In this document: piece after piece, positions 47,177 to 58,025 of the stretch
Layout: every line of letters starts with the position of its first letter
Position numbering within the stretch: the stretch's first letter is position 1
Origin: Streptosporangium album
Lineage (GTDB): Bacteria; Actinomycetota; Actinomycetes; Streptosporangiales; Streptosporangiaceae
Direction of reading: 5' to 3'
Length of the DNA stretch: 64,000 nt
Assembly: GCF_014203795.1 (NCBI RefSeq)
Contig: NZ_JACHJU010000001.1
Coordinates: 3,720,001-3,784,000 of the forward strand
Notes under the pieces: generated by a model
Told to the model about the DNA's origin: nothing
The model's input: the letters and a program-made list of their open reading frames with translations, nothing else
Database searches by the model: none
Made by a program: the position numbers and the translations under genes

Positions 47177-48553
47177 TCAGGCGGCGAGTTCGGGAGTGTC
47201 GTCGGGAGAGGGCAGTTCGTGGCCGAGGCCGGAGGCGGCGACCTGGTTCCAGGAAGGGGTGACGCCTGCGTAGGTGTCGGCGGCGTGTTCGGCGGTGGTG
47301 GTGGAGACGTAGCCGGATCGGGCGCGGTACCAACGGCCGTCGCTTCCGGTGATCACGGCGACGCCGGGTAGTTCGGGGGCGATGGAGCGGGCGGCTACCA
47401 GGGCGTCGGGGTCGAGGTCGCCGAGCGTCATCACTGCGGTTTCGGGGTCGTTGACCCGGTGGCAGACGCGCCCGCCGATCTGGGCGCGCAGCGCGGTGAC
47501 GCCGGGGCCGAGGTCGGAGCCGATGCGTTGGTCGGACAGCACCAGGTGGATGCCGAAGGCGCGGCCGAGCTGGGCGATGCGTAGCAGCGCGGTGGCGGTT
47601 CGGGTGACCTGATCCTTTTCGGCTTTGTCGGCGGTCAGGTACAGCTCGGCCAACTCATCCACCAAGACCACGACCGGGATCGGCCGCGCGGCGTCGGGGA
47701 GTTGCCAGATGTCGCGCACCCCGGAGCGGCGGCAGGCGAGCATCCGCGCGCCCATCACCGCGATCAGGTCACTGAGCAGGTCGAGGCATTCGTCGCGGCT
47801 GGTGGCCAGCGCGGTCAACCGGGCGGCATAGGCCGACAGCTCTACCCCGCCTTTGAGGTCGAAGCCGACCAGGGCGACCGGTTGCGGGGCCAGGCCGACG
47901 ATGAGCGCGTTGATCAGGTTGGACTTGCCGGATTGGGTGGCGCCGGCGTTCATCCAGTGCGGAATCAGTCGTAGGTCCATCCGCCAGGCCGCGCCGGTCT
48001 CCAGCACCCCGACGATGGGCCGCAGCAGGTCATCGGCCCGCCAGCCGTCGCGCGGCTCAGCCGGAGGCGTGGCGGGTGCGACGTGGGTTAGAGGGTCGCG
48101 GGTGATCCCTTGCAGGGTGACACGGCCGGGCCGGGAGCCGACCACGCGGACCGCTTCGATCCGCCAGGCGTGCGCGAGCCGTTCGCAAACCTTGGCGTAG
48201 TCGTCGGGCACCTGGCCGTCGAGCAGATGGAAGGTAATGCGGAAGCCGTACCGCACCGGCCGGGGCAGCCCCATCCACGGCTTGGTGTCGACCGCGACCC
48301 GCTGGAAGCGCCGCTTGACCTGCACGACGCCGGTCGAGGCGACCAGACCGGGGACGGTGGTGAACCACCAGCGGTGCCGCTTCTTGGTCAGCCCGCAGCC
48401 GGAGGCGACATGCCGCCAGGTCCAGCGCAACCAGACGGCTTTGCGCGGGAAGACGAGGACGTACCAGTAGGAGAGCGGAGCCCAGCGCCGCCAGACGATC
48501 AGCATCAGCAGGGCGGCGAGGACCTTGAGCAGGGGGTGGCCGAGGTCGATCAC
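47177..48553 (-). CDS. FtsK/SpoIIIE-type conjugative DNA translocase (TraB-like)
   Basis: A 458-residue membrane ATPase. One or two N-terminal helices; Walker A GATQSGKSNLINALI at about 204-218, Walker B as VVVLVDELAELYL. AICE TraB/TraSA proteins pump double-stranded DNA between mycelia without a relaxase. Its GTG start overlaps the stop of the preceding gene. Confidence 0.9.
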   Translation of the reverse strand: MIDLGHPLLKVLAALLMLIVWRRWAPLSYWYVLVFPRKAVWLRWTWRHVASGCGLTKKRHRWWFTTVPGLVASTGVVQVKRRFQRVAVDTKPWMGLPRPVRYGFRITFHLLDGQVPDDYAKVCERLAHAWRIEAVRVVGSRPGRVTLQGITRDPLTHVAPATPPAEPRDGWRADDLLRPIVGVLETGAAWRMDLRLIPHWMNAGATQSGKSNLINALIVGLAPQPVALVGFDLKGGVELSAYAARLTALATSRDECLDLLSDLIAVMGARMLACRRSGVRDIWQLPDAARPIPVVVLVDELAELYLTADKAEKDQVTRTATALLRIAQLGRAFGIHLVLSDQRIGSDLGPGVTALRAQIGGRVCHRVNDPETAVMTLGDLDPDALVAARSIAPELPGVAVITGSDGRWYRARSGYVSTTTAEHAADTYAGVTPSWNQVAASGLGHELPSPDDTPELAA

Positions 48554-48906
48554 AGGTCCGCCCCCGTTCTGGCCGAGGGGGCGGAGGTGGTGGAGCCGGC
48601 GGGGAGGAAGGAGGCGGCCCGGTAGGAGATGCCCCAGCGTCCGCCCTGTTCCCAGACGTAGCCGACCAGGCCGACCGGGACGATCTCCTCTCCGGCGATG
48701 ACCTGGGGTTCGGGGGTGGTGCTGACCTTGACGAGTTCCATGCGGCCGAAGTCGTCTTCGAACAGCAGGGTGAGTTCGTACATGACGTTGCCGTCCTTGT
48801 CGCGCTTGATCTCGCCGGTGTCCTTGTTGACGAGGCGGGGCTTGGCGGGCTTGACGCAGGTGATCTGGAGCTTGGTGACGTCGACGGGGATGGGGATGGT
48901 GCGCAT
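48550..48906 (-). CDS. Conserved AICE/plasmid protein upstream of tra
   Basis: A 118-residue soluble protein (MRTIPIPVDVTKLQITCVKP, CGEIKRDKDGN-like charged stretch, FEDDFGRMELVKVS). Similar proteins are found just before traB in pSAM2-like elements and are of unknown function. It overlaps the translocase gene and is the first gene of the leftward transfer unit. Confidence 0.7.
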   Translation of the reverse strand: MRTIPIPVDVTKLQITCVKPAKPRLVNKDTGEIKRDKDGNVMYELTLLFEDDFGRMELVKVSTTPEPQVIAGEEIVPVGLVGYVWEQGGRWGISYRAASFLPAGSTTSAPSARTGADL

Positions 48907-48933
48907 GGTCGTGTCCTCTGCTAGATAGAAGCC

Positions 48934-48960
48934 TTGGAGTACATGGAACACTTGGTATTC
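48934..48960. repeat. Three 9-bp direct repeats upstream of the transfer operon
   Basis: TTGGAGTAC, ATGGAACAC and TTGGTATTC follow each other without gaps (consensus WTGGRNNAC), 28 bases before the ATG at 48906. They are candidate operator units. Confidence 0.45.
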
Positions 48961-49021
48961 TAAGCTGTCAATGGGTTCTTCGGCGGCTTGGTTGGTTTCT
49001 TTACCGGGGTGTGCTCAACTG

Positions 49022-49081
49022 GAAGCGAAACAAAGTGGAGCAAGACGAAGCATCATGAAGCACGACGAAGCGAGACAAAGC
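49022..49081. repeat. Ten-bp-phased RRAGC array before the GntR gene
   Basis: The 60 bases before the start codon fall into 10-mers that mostly end in a purine-rich AGC: GGAGC at 49037, GAAGC at 49047, 49057 and 49067, AAAGC at 49077. One half-site per helical turn suggests cooperative binding on one DNA face, probably by the adjacent GntR repressor. Confidence 0.6.
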
Positions 49082-49083
49082 AG

Positions 49084-49452
49084 ATGATGGTGGAGAAGAC
49101 CGGCCGACCGGCCTACCTGCAAATCGTCGACGAGCTACACGGCCAGATCCGCGCTGGCACGCTCACCCCCGGCACGGCCCTGCCGTCCATCGCCCAACTG
49201 TGCGAGCGCTTCGACGTCTCCGCCAGCGTCGTCAAAGCCGCGATCAGCGTGCTCCGCACAGAGGGCCTCGTAATCGGCCAGCAAGGCAAGGGCGTCTTCG
49301 TCCGCGACACCCCCGCCGAGACCACCGAACCGGAGCCCTCCGGCGCGACCGCGGAGATCTTGGACCAGCTGGCCCTGATGCGCCAGGGCATCAAGGAACT
49401 GGGGGATCGGCTCGTCGCTCTGGAGGCGGCAGTCTTCGAAGAACAACGGTGA
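49084..49452 (+). CDS. GntR-family repressor (KorSA-like)
   Basis: A 122-residue regulator with the GntR winged helix (LQIVDELHGQIRAGTLTPGT, then VSASVVKAAISVLRTEGLVI) and a short coiled-coil tail without a ligand domain. In pSAM2 the KorSA repressor controls the activator that switches on transfer. The 10-bp-phased repeats lie directly upstream. Confidence 0.82.
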   Translation: MMVEKTGRPAYLQIVDELHGQIRAGTLTPGTALPSIAQLCERFDVSASVVKAAISVLRTEGLVIGQQGKGVFVRDTPAETTEPEPSGATAEILDQLALMRQGIKELGDRLVALEAAVFEEQR

Positions 49453-49537
49453 TCTCACCGAGCCGGCACGCCAACTCGTCCAGCTCTGCCCGGATCGCGG
49501 TCAATTCCCAGATGATCCGCTGGGGGTCCACGTTCAT
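49391..49537 (-). CDS. Small protein convergent with the GntR gene
   Basis: A 48-residue frame starting ATG 49537 (MNVDPQRIIWELTAIRAEL) with a good ribosome site (AGGGGAG, 6 bases) and a helical, charged sequence. It overlaps the 3' end of the GntR gene on the other strand. No family recognised. Confidence 0.45.
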   Translation of the reverse strand: MNVDPQRIIWELTAIRAELDELACRLGEITVVLRRLPPPERRADPPVP

Positions 49538-49731
49538 CGCCTACTCCCTTGCCCTGCGGTGTCTTTCGCCTTTCGGCGTTGCCTAATTCCACCGTGAGCT
49601 GCGGGTTTCCGGTATCACGCTGAGCTGGTTAAGCTTCTGCAGTTGCTTTCAACGACCAATTACATAAGCGTTTTCACATGCACGACCGCACACCGCGCAC
49701 CACCCCCACAGCGTGAAGGCGAAGGTATGCA

Positions 49732-50769
49732 ATGAAGACGACCCAGCGCCCCGGCTGGACCCCCTCCCGCCTGCGGGAACACCGCGAAGCCCACGGTCTG
49801 ACCCTGGAGGCCGCCGGCGAACGGCTCCGCCAGGCCGCCGCCCGCCACGGCCTGAGCGTCCCGGCGGGCAGTCTCCAAACCTTATGGGGACACGAGCACG
49901 GAACGACGTTCCCCGGCCCGCATTACCGGCGCGCTTACTGCCTGCTCTATGAGACCACCGAGCCCGAACTCGGCTTTCGTCCCGCTCTGCCCGGTGAATC
50001 ACAGAAAGCGGAAATCGTGATTTCCGATTTGCCTGCGCCCGCTGATCCCGACGCCGACAACGCCGCCGCCCAGGTCATCGAAGCAGCCTTCACCAAGGTC
50101 TCCATCGGCGGCATCACCTCAGGCGACTCACCGCCGGCTTTGTTGCGCGGCCGGGTGGTCGACGCCTGGCGCCGACGCCACGGCGGAGGCAGCCCCAAAC
50201 CCATCCTCGTCCTCGTCGGCGGATACGCCGGATCCGGCAAGACCGAGTTCTCCCGCTTCCTGTCCGACATCACCGGCTGGGCGTTCCTGGACAAAGACTC
50301 CCTCACCCGGTGCATCGTCGAACGGCTACTCGTCTCCCTCGGTGGCGACCCCCACGACCGCCACACCGACCTGTATCTCAAAGAGGTCCGCCCCTTCGAG
50401 TATCGGTGCCTGATGGAGACCGCGTGGGACAATCTCAAGGTCGGGACCTCGGCCATCTTGTCGGCGCCGTTCATCGCGGAACTGAAGGATGAGGCGTGGT
50501 TCACCCGGCTGGAGAACCGGTGCGCGGCCAAGGGCGTTGACGTGGCGGCGATCTGGGTGCGCTGCGACACCGAGTCCATGCGCGAGTACATCGAGTTCCG
50601 CGGAGCCGCCCGGGACGCGTGGAAGCTGGACAACTGGGAGCAGTACGCCGAAGGCTTGCAGGTCGAGGTCAGCCCGCCCACCGCGCACGTGACGGTGGAC
50701 AACCGGCTCGGTGCGGCGATCAGCTTGGCCGACCAGACCCGCGAAGCCCTCAAGCGGATCCTGACGTGA
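49732..50769 (+). CDS. XRE domain fused to zeta-toxin-like P-loop kinase
   Basis: A 345-residue two-domain protein. Residues about 8-70 are an XRE-like DNA-binding domain (PSRLREHREAHGLTLEAAGE). Residues about 156-345 are a P-loop kinase of the AAA_33/zeta-like class with Walker A GGYAGSGKT (163-171), a LDKDSL substrate segment and a lid-like region. The GTGA overlap with the next kinase gene shows translational coupling. The substrate is unknown. Its position in AICE cargo suggests a stability or defence role. Confidence 0.75.
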   Translation: MKTTQRPGWTPSRLREHREAHGLTLEAAGERLRQAAARHGLSVPAGSLQTLWGHEHGTTFPGPHYRRAYCLLYETTEPELGFRPALPGESQKAEIVISDLPAPADPDADNAAAQVIEAAFTKVSIGGITSGDSPPALLRGRVVDAWRRRHGGGSPKPILVLVGGYAGSGKTEFSRFLSDITGWAFLDKDSLTRCIVERLLVSLGGDPHDRHTDLYLKEVRPFEYRCLMETAWDNLKVGTSAILSAPFIAELKDEAWFTRLENRCAAKGVDVAAIWVRCDTESMREYIEFRGAARDAWKLDNWEQYAEGLQVEVSPPTAHVTVDNRLGAAISLADQTREALKRILT

Positions 50770-51362
50770 GCGGTCTGCAAGGGATTATTCTGTATGGCCC
50801 GCCGGCCAGCGGTAAGGACACCGTCACCGCCGCCCTCGGTCGGCTGGACTCGCGGTTCGTGCTGCTGCCCAAGCTCAAGGTCGGCACCGGCCGGGCGCAC
50901 GGGTATGAGTTCGTCAGCGCCGAGCACTTGGACAAGCTTCGCGACGCCGGGCGTCTGCTGGTCGAGACCCGCCGCTACGGCAACGTCTACGCCGTCGACC
51001 GCCAGGTGATCGAAGACCGGCACGCCGCCGGCTACGTCCCCGTCGCGCACATGGGCAACATCCGTGACCTGCGCCATCTCATCGGCACGGTTCCGGACGG
51101 ATGGCTTCGCGTACTGCTGTGGGTTCCCCGCGAAGTGACCGAACAGCGCTCCCACGCCCGCGGCGACGCCGACACCGGCAATCGCCTGACCGCGTGGGAC
51201 GAGACCCTCGCCGACCTGGAGGCCAACACCGACACCGGCTTCTTTCATCTGCGCATCCACACCGACCGGCTCAGCGTGAATGCAGCCGCGGACGAGATCA
51301 TGAACGCCTACGACCGGCTACGGATGGCCGCGTGTCCTCACGGGCAGGAGTGCCATCCGTGA
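50766..51362 (+). CDS. Guanylate-kinase-like nucleotide kinase
   Basis: A 198-residue kinase resembling guanylate kinase: P-loop YGPPASGKDT (residues 10-19), a GMP-loop-like GRAHGYEFVS, and R-YGNVYAVDR in place of the usual GNYYGT. A cellular gmk is normally elsewhere, so a specialised role with the upstream XRE-kinase is likely. The GTG start lies in the previous stop. Confidence 0.75.
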   Translation: MSGLQGIILYGPPASGKDTVTAALGRLDSRFVLLPKLKVGTGRAHGYEFVSAEHLDKLRDAGRLLVETRRYGNVYAVDRQVIEDRHAAGYVPVAHMGNIRDLRHLIGTVPDGWLRVLLWVPREVTEQRSHARGDADTGNRLTAWDETLADLEANTDTGFFHLRIHTDRLSVNAAADEIMNAYDRLRMAACPHGQECHP

Positions 51363-51510
51363 GCCGTGCCGCGACCTCAGCCGGGATCAGATCGAGCCGC
51401 CACCAGGTCCCGCAGTCCCAGCACTGGGCACCATCCGGCAGAGGACGCTGATAGGTCCACTCGACATCCTCATGAGCGCAGCGCTCAGCCGTAACTGACG
51501 ACTCATCCAT
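51298..51510 (-). CDS. Small zinc-ribbon-like protein
   Basis: A 70-residue protein with a possible metal site (CAHEDVEWTY then GAQCWDCGTWW, CxH/CxxC). It overlaps the 3' end of the kinase gene on the opposite strand and lies just left of the IS element; it may once have been part of a longer leftward unit cut by the IS. Confidence 0.5.
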   Translation of the reverse strand: MDESSVTAERCAHEDVEWTYQRPLPDGAQCWDCGTWWRLDLIPAEVAARLTDGTPAREDTRPSVAGRRRS

Positions 51511-51709
51511 CGTGACGAGGCTCGGCGCGTTTCCCGAGCCTCGCCCGCAGTCCCGAGTTCCGCGTAATTAGCGGTCACTAGAGACTCCGACCGGGTAAAC
51601 TTGCAGGTCAGAATGGTGTGACTAGAGCTGCGGCCTGAAATCGCCTAGAGAAACGCCTGGGCAGATTGCCCCGTTAGCTCCGGGTTTGGGTGGGTATCGT
51701 CTAGAGACG

Positions 51710-53461
<1,752 letters not shown>

Positions 53462-53554
53462 TCCTTCCTAAGCTCGGACCTGTGCGCGGACTAGAGAAAC
53501 GCCCATCCGGTGTGTCTCCACGCGTTTCCCCAGGTCAAGCACCGGTTTCGAGCT

Positions 53555-53854
53555 CTAGCCGCTCCGAATTACGCGGAACGCAGGGCAGTGGGAACACATC
53601 ACCGGCAGCGAACGCCCGTTGAGCCGTTCCTCGATGCGGCGCTGTTCTTCGGCTAGGCGGATGAGCTCAGTAGAGGTATACGCGACGAGGTAGCGGGTGA
53701 GCCCGGCGAGCACCTCATGCCGGGCCAACGCCCGCTCAGGGTTGCGGCGCGCGTAGAAGACACCCCGCCCGCTCATCTCCGTCTGCCATCGGTCGATCAC
53801 CGGCCCCTCATCCGCCAGCGACCATATGCAAGCGGTCGAAGAACTCCTAGACAT
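53555..53854 (-). pseudogene. AICE cargo gene truncated by the IS
   Basis: Starts MSRSSSTACIWSLADEGPVI and runs to VMCSHCPA, then enters the right end of the IS and stops (FRVIRSG). The CxxC motif at the break suggests that a zinc-binding C-terminus was lost. Function unknown. Confidence 0.6.
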
Positions 53855-53895
53855 GGGTTCTCCCTTCCTTGTCGAAGCCGTCGTCATACGGTTGT

Positions 53896-54195
53896 TCACC
53901 GGGCGAACCCACGCAGGATCGAATCCCACAGGCTCAAGCCCTCGGCTGCCCGTCGCCATGGGCTCTCCCACACCGTGGTCGTGCCGTTCTTCCGGTAGTG
54001 CTTGCGGACGAAGACCAGTCCGCTGGTTGCGCACAACTCGTAGATGACCGTCCGGCACTCACAGGTGTGCTCTCGGACGCGAATACGGTCGGCGCGTGGG
54101 ATCGGCCTCTGCCAGTCGACCGGTTCGCAGTTGGCTTGAGCTGCGGCGAGGTGGGTGCCGTGGTAAGGGGCAGGCAGCGAAGGAGACGCGGCCAC
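53896..54195 (-). CDS. Small protein of unknown function (AICE cargo)
   Basis: A 99-residue soluble protein with CEC in REHTCECRTVIYELC and a basic C-terminus. GTG 54195 starts four bases after the stop of the next gene upstream (54200-54445), so the two form a unit with the truncated gene. No family recognised. Confidence 0.6.
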   Translation of the reverse strand: MAASPSLPAPYHGTHLAAAQANCEPVDWQRPIPRADRIRVREHTCECRTVIYELCATSGLVFVRKHYRKNGTTTVWESPWRRAAEGLSLWDSILRGFAR

Positions 54196-54199
54196 GGCC

Positions 54200-54445
54200 T
54201 CACTCCGTGAATGTGGCAGGGGTGAGCCGGGTGCCGATCTCGCCCTGCTCTCGTAGCTGGGTGAGGAGTTCGGTGGCGTCACCGCCGCTGATGGTCTCGG
54301 CCATGCCCCTGCTCAGTTCTTCCTCGCTCAACGAGGCGCCCCGCCGGGTGGCGTACCACCCTTCAGGCCCGGTGGAGGTCCTCCCGCGCCAAATCACCCA
54401 GTTGGGGAAGTCCTGGGCGAGCTCTTCGAGGGTCATAAGCTTCAC
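54200..54445 (-). CDS. Small acidic protein of unknown function
   Basis: An 81-residue protein (MKLMTLEELAQDFPNWVIWR). It is the first gene of a leftward unit and shares its upstream region with the divergent GntR pseudogene. Confidence 0.6.
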   Translation of the reverse strand: MKLMTLEELAQDFPNWVIWRGRTSTGPEGWYATRRGASLSEEELSRGMAETISGGDATELLTQLREQGEIGTRLTPATFTE

Positions 54446-54510
54446 TCCGTCTGTCTACGTTCATGAACCCGTTCGGCGACGCGGACGACATCCGATCGGG
54501 GCGGCCTCTT

Positions 54511-54575
54511 TCTATACTGCATCACTCTGGTACACACTGCCACCCGCTAGTATCTACTGCAGCACACTGCAACCC
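54511..54575. repeat. Phased ACTGC repeats before the second GntR gene
   Basis: ACTGC occurs at 54516, 54536, 54556 and 54566, with related TCTGG and GCTAG at 54526 and 54546, one every 10 bases. The layout is the same as the array before the first GntR gene, with a different half-site. Confidence 0.6.
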
Positions 54576-54615
54576 GAAGTTTTGATGTCTTCCCAGCTCA
54601 TCTACGGTCTAGAGC

Positions 54616-54868
54616 ATGGACTGGGACACCGGTGAATACGTGTGGAAGCAGGTTGCCGACGTGATCCGGCAGCGCATCAAGGACGGTCAGTACCGCCCGC
54701 GCACTCCTATCCCCTCCGAGATCCGCTTGGCCGAAGAGCTCGGTGTTGCCAAGGGAACCATCCGCAAGGCAGTAGGTCGGAGCCCTCTACACGCTCCCGC
54801 AGAAAGGCACCTTCGTTAGCGCCTCCGGCGGCCAAGCCGACCCTGACGGAGACAGCGCAGCCGAGTAG
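54616..54868 (+). pseudogene. GntR-family regulator with internal deletion
   Basis: The winged helix is intact to GTIRKAV, then the frame shifts; the expected end (GALYTLPQKGTFVSASGGQ and an acidic tail to a stop at 54866) follows in another frame. About eight codons are missing. An intact ancestor would be a KorSA-like repressor. Confidence 0.7.
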
Positions 54869-55545
54869 CCGGCTCTCCCAGCGCTACAGCTCATCCGCAG
54901 GTCAGCCAGTCAAGGCCCTGCCGGATGAGAACTTTCTTTACGTCTTTAAAGGGTGCGCCGTGCGGCGCACCGGTTCGCGAGGAGGTGAAAGACCCTCTCC
55001 TTCGTCCTGTCGTAGCAGGGTGGGGTAGCTGAGGGCAGTCTGACCCGGGTGGTGCCGGGGAGGGCGGGAGCAGCCCTGACAAAGCCGGGACGTGCCAGTA
55101 CTGCCAGATGGTGCGGGTCCGGCGAGCGAGGTGGAAAGGAGTACGCGAGGAACCGGCGTCTTTACGTCCTTCAACACGTAGTACCGGCTCAAATCTGGTG
55201 GATATGGGCCGGGCGCGGTGCGTCCCGTCGTCTGCTTGAGCGGCGGGAACTTCCGGGAAGGGATCCTTAACCAGTCCCGGGAGGTCATGGGGAAGGACTG
55301 CGGCGTACCCATGACGAGGCCGCTGGGACAGAGTCGGGCTCCTCCTCCACCCAACGAATCGGTGTGAACACGGGAACCGCCTGGTCGCGACTCCCGAAGG
55401 GCAGACAGCCAGTCCGCCTATCGGGATAGATGCACCGACCGTCGAACGGGCCGGGCGGGGCGGAGCCGTCGTAGTAGTCCGAGGCCGGGAGAGCCGGTCA
55501 CATGGCGAAGGACGGCAGCGGTTTTGTGAAGGGATGGAGGCTGTA

Positions 55546-56256
55546 ATGCCGAAAGACGCACCGCCGAATGGTGGTGCCTGGCCGGATGAGGTCCCCAAGG
55601 GGCCCCGACGGCAGGTATCGGAGATGCAGGCCAAGCTTCACCGTTGGGCAACGGCCGATTCTGGCCGCCGTTTCGACGATCTGTTCAACCTCGTGCACGA
55701 CCCGGCGACGCTGCTGATGGCGTTCGAGCGGGTCGCGGGCAACATGGGAGCCCGCACTCCCGGCGTGGATGGCCTGACGGTCGCCCAGGTCGAGGAGTAC
55801 ATCGGAGTTTCCGGGTTCCTGGATGACCTGCGTGCTCAACTCAAGACGGGCACGTTCCGTCCGCTACCGGTACGGGAACGTCTGATCCCCAAGCCCGGTG
55901 GAGCTGGAAAACTCCGCCGTCTGGGGATTCCCACGGTGGCCGACCGGGTCGTCCAGGCCGCGCTGAAGTTGGTGCTGGAACCCATCTTCGAGGCCGGCTT
56001 CTTGCCGGTCTCCTACGGGTTTCGGCCCCGGCGACGCGCGCAGGACGCGATCGCTGAGATCCACTACTTCGGCACCCGCGGCTACCGCTGGGTGCTGGAC
56101 GCGGACATCGAGGCGGCCTTCGACAACGTCGCGCATCCACCGGTGATGGACCGGATACGCGCCCGCGTGAAGGACAAACGCGTACTGGCGCTGGTCAAGG
56201 CGTTCCTCAAAGCCGGGATTTTGACCGAACTCGGCGAACACAGGGACACCCCGACC
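55546..56256 (+). CDS. Outer intron reverse transcriptase, N-terminal part
   Basis: The first 237 residues of a group II intron-encoded protein: RT blocks GVDGLTVAQVE, LRRLGIPTVADRVVQ and YGFRPRRRAQDA. It runs into the ISAs1-family element. GGAGG is six bases before the ATG. After excision of the IS with one target copy the frame continues as DTPTGTPQGG. Confidence 0.85.
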
Positions 56257-57837
56257 CACGGCCCCGGCATGTTGAGGATTTGAGTGTGGCTGGTCCGATT
56301 GATACCGCGTTCACAGGGTGAACAGCGTGAGGAGTCGTTGTGGGACGTGGGTGTAATGCCTGCGGGCGTGCGCGATGTTGACATGACCGCGTTGACGAAA
56401 CGTACTGATGACCAGGTTGCGTAGGGTGGCCAGGACGTGAGGCAGCTGTCCGGTTCTGGCCTGGCAGTCGTCCTCGTGGAAGGTGCGATCTCGGACGTAG
56501 TGCTCGGAATTTTCCACGCTCCAGTGCTGGCGAACGTAGGTGCTCAGATGCGCGGGACCGGCCACGTCCGGGGGCGCGTTGGTGATCCCGTAGGCCACCT
56601 CTTTGCTGGTGCCGTGGCCGTCCAGGTCGGCGACGTGTCGCACGATCCGGAAGAGCTGTGCGGCGTGCGGGAAGTCCAGACCGATGGCGAGCGCGGTGCG
56701 GATGGTGCGGCTTTCGATGCGGCCGTGGCCTCGGTCGGCCTCGGTGTGCCCGGTGCCGGCCCGCTCGTGGTCTGCATCCGTTCCAGGGGCGAGCCGGGCC
56801 TGGGCCGCGGCCAGGAGACTGGGCTGGTTCTCCTTGAGGACAAGCACGTAGTAGCAGCCGAAGTCCTCGCTGATCTGCCGGGCGCTTTCGCGGGCGGTGT
56901 GCAACGCATCCGCGGTGATAACGGCCACGTCGCTGCCGCACAAGGCGTCGGCCAGCAGGGGCGCGAGCTCGGGCACCTCGTTGGTTTTGTCGGCGATCTG
57001 CCGCTGACCCAGCACCACGCCACGGCGGTGATGCAGCAACGACAGCAGTTGCGGTGCGCTCGCCTGCCCATGGCCCGCGCCGCGCACGGTCTTGCCGTCA
57101 GCCGCGCCTGCCTCCAGCATCCCCGCAGGCCGAGGACGCTCCCGCGTCCGCTGAGCGGCCCGGCGCCCCTCACGCTCACAGCCCTGACCGACGCGGAGCT
57201 CGGCGGGAATTTCCCGGCCATCGCCCCCGTCCCGCTCTCCGGCCCGTTCCCCGTGGCCCGGTGCCGACAGATCGCGGACGTCGTGGCCGCCGGCCAGGTA
57301 GGAGCAGGTCTGCCGGTCCAGCTCGTCCCCGTCGGTCTGGGCCAGGACCCGGCGCAGGGTGCGTTCGCTGGGCGGATAGTGCCGACCGGTGAACGGATCG
57401 CGCCTGCACCCCAGCCCGGCCAAGATCTCCTGCGGGGCATCATCGGCCCAGTGGCTGATCGCGGTCACCGTGTCCCCTCCCACCGTCGCCGTACCGAACG
57501 CGGCCACCGCCAAAATCGACTCCAGGGAATGCAGCGTGTTGTAGACGGCCCGTTTGTCACAGATAACCCGGAATCGCGCCCTCAGCCCGCCCTCACCACC
57601 ACGACCGGATGGCACGTCATGACCCAAGCCGGCACCTCGGGCGGGGCTGGTCGGCGATGATAGGGCGGCAGCGGGCACGATTCCCCCTGGAGATCGGTTG
57701 GTGTGAGAACCCCGATCTTGGGGAGTCGTGCCCCCTCTCATGCCCGGATTGGGGCAGAGATTACCGGCCGCGAAGGTCGGCACCGGTCACACGCAAAGAA
57801 TCAAACCCGATCAAATCCTCAACATGCCGGGGCCGTG
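56257..57837. mobile_element. ISAs1-family insertion sequence
   Basis: 1581 bases with 27-base perfect terminal inverted repeats (beginning CACGGCCCCGGCATGTTGAG) and a 10-base target duplication CACCCCGACC at 56247-56256 and 57838-57847. The intact ends show a recent insertion. Confidence 0.92.
56311..57678 (-). CDS. ISAs1-family transposase
   Basis: A DDE transposase with the ISAs1 signature: DGKTVRGA, then HHRRGVVLGQRQIADKTNEV, VITADALHT, and LKENQP. GTG 57678 has AGGGGG upstream; the frame continues to 57783 without a ribosome site. It ends 54 bases inside the left repeat. Confidence 0.88.
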   Translation of the reverse strand: MPAAALSSPTSPARGAGLGHDVPSGRGGEGGLRARFRVICDKRAVYNTLHSLESILAVAAFGTATVGGDTVTAISHWADDAPQEILAGLGCRRDPFTGRHYPPSERTLRRVLAQTDGDELDRQTCSYLAGGHDVRDLSAPGHGERAGERDGGDGREIPAELRVGQGCEREGRRAAQRTRERPRPAGMLEAGAADGKTVRGAGHGQASAPQLLSLLHHRRGVVLGQRQIADKTNEVPELAPLLADALCGSDVAVITADALHTARESARQISEDFGCYYVLVLKENQPSLLAAAQARLAPGTDADHERAGTGHTEADRGHGRIESRTIRTALAIGLDFPHAAQLFRIVRHVADLDGHGTSKEVAYGITNAPPDVAGPAHLSTYVRQHWSVENSEHYVRDRTFHEDDCQARTGQLPHVLATLRNLVISTFRQRGHVNIAHARRHYTHVPQRLLTLFTL

Positions 57838-57847
57838 CACCCCGACC

Positions 57848-58025
57848 GGCACCCCGCAAGGGGGCATCCTCTCACCGCTGATCTTCAACATCGCCATGTC
57901 GGCGCTCGATGAGCACCTGCACGGTCCTTGGAAAGACGGCGGGACGATGAGCACCCTTGGCCGACGGGCCTACCGTCGTCGCCATGCCATGCCGAACTGG
58001 CGTCTCGTCCGCTACGCGGACGACT
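57848..58025 (+). CDS. Outer intron reverse transcriptase, central part
   Basis: Starts with GTPQGGILSPLIFNIAMSAL (RT block 4) and reaches RYADD of the polymerase active site, where the second intron begins (GTGCGCC at 58026). Confidence 0.82.

Noticed and set aside
53826..54210. Plus-strand frames between the IS and the GntR pseudogene
   Set aside because: Minus-strand frames here are linked head to tail, have plausible starts and better composition.
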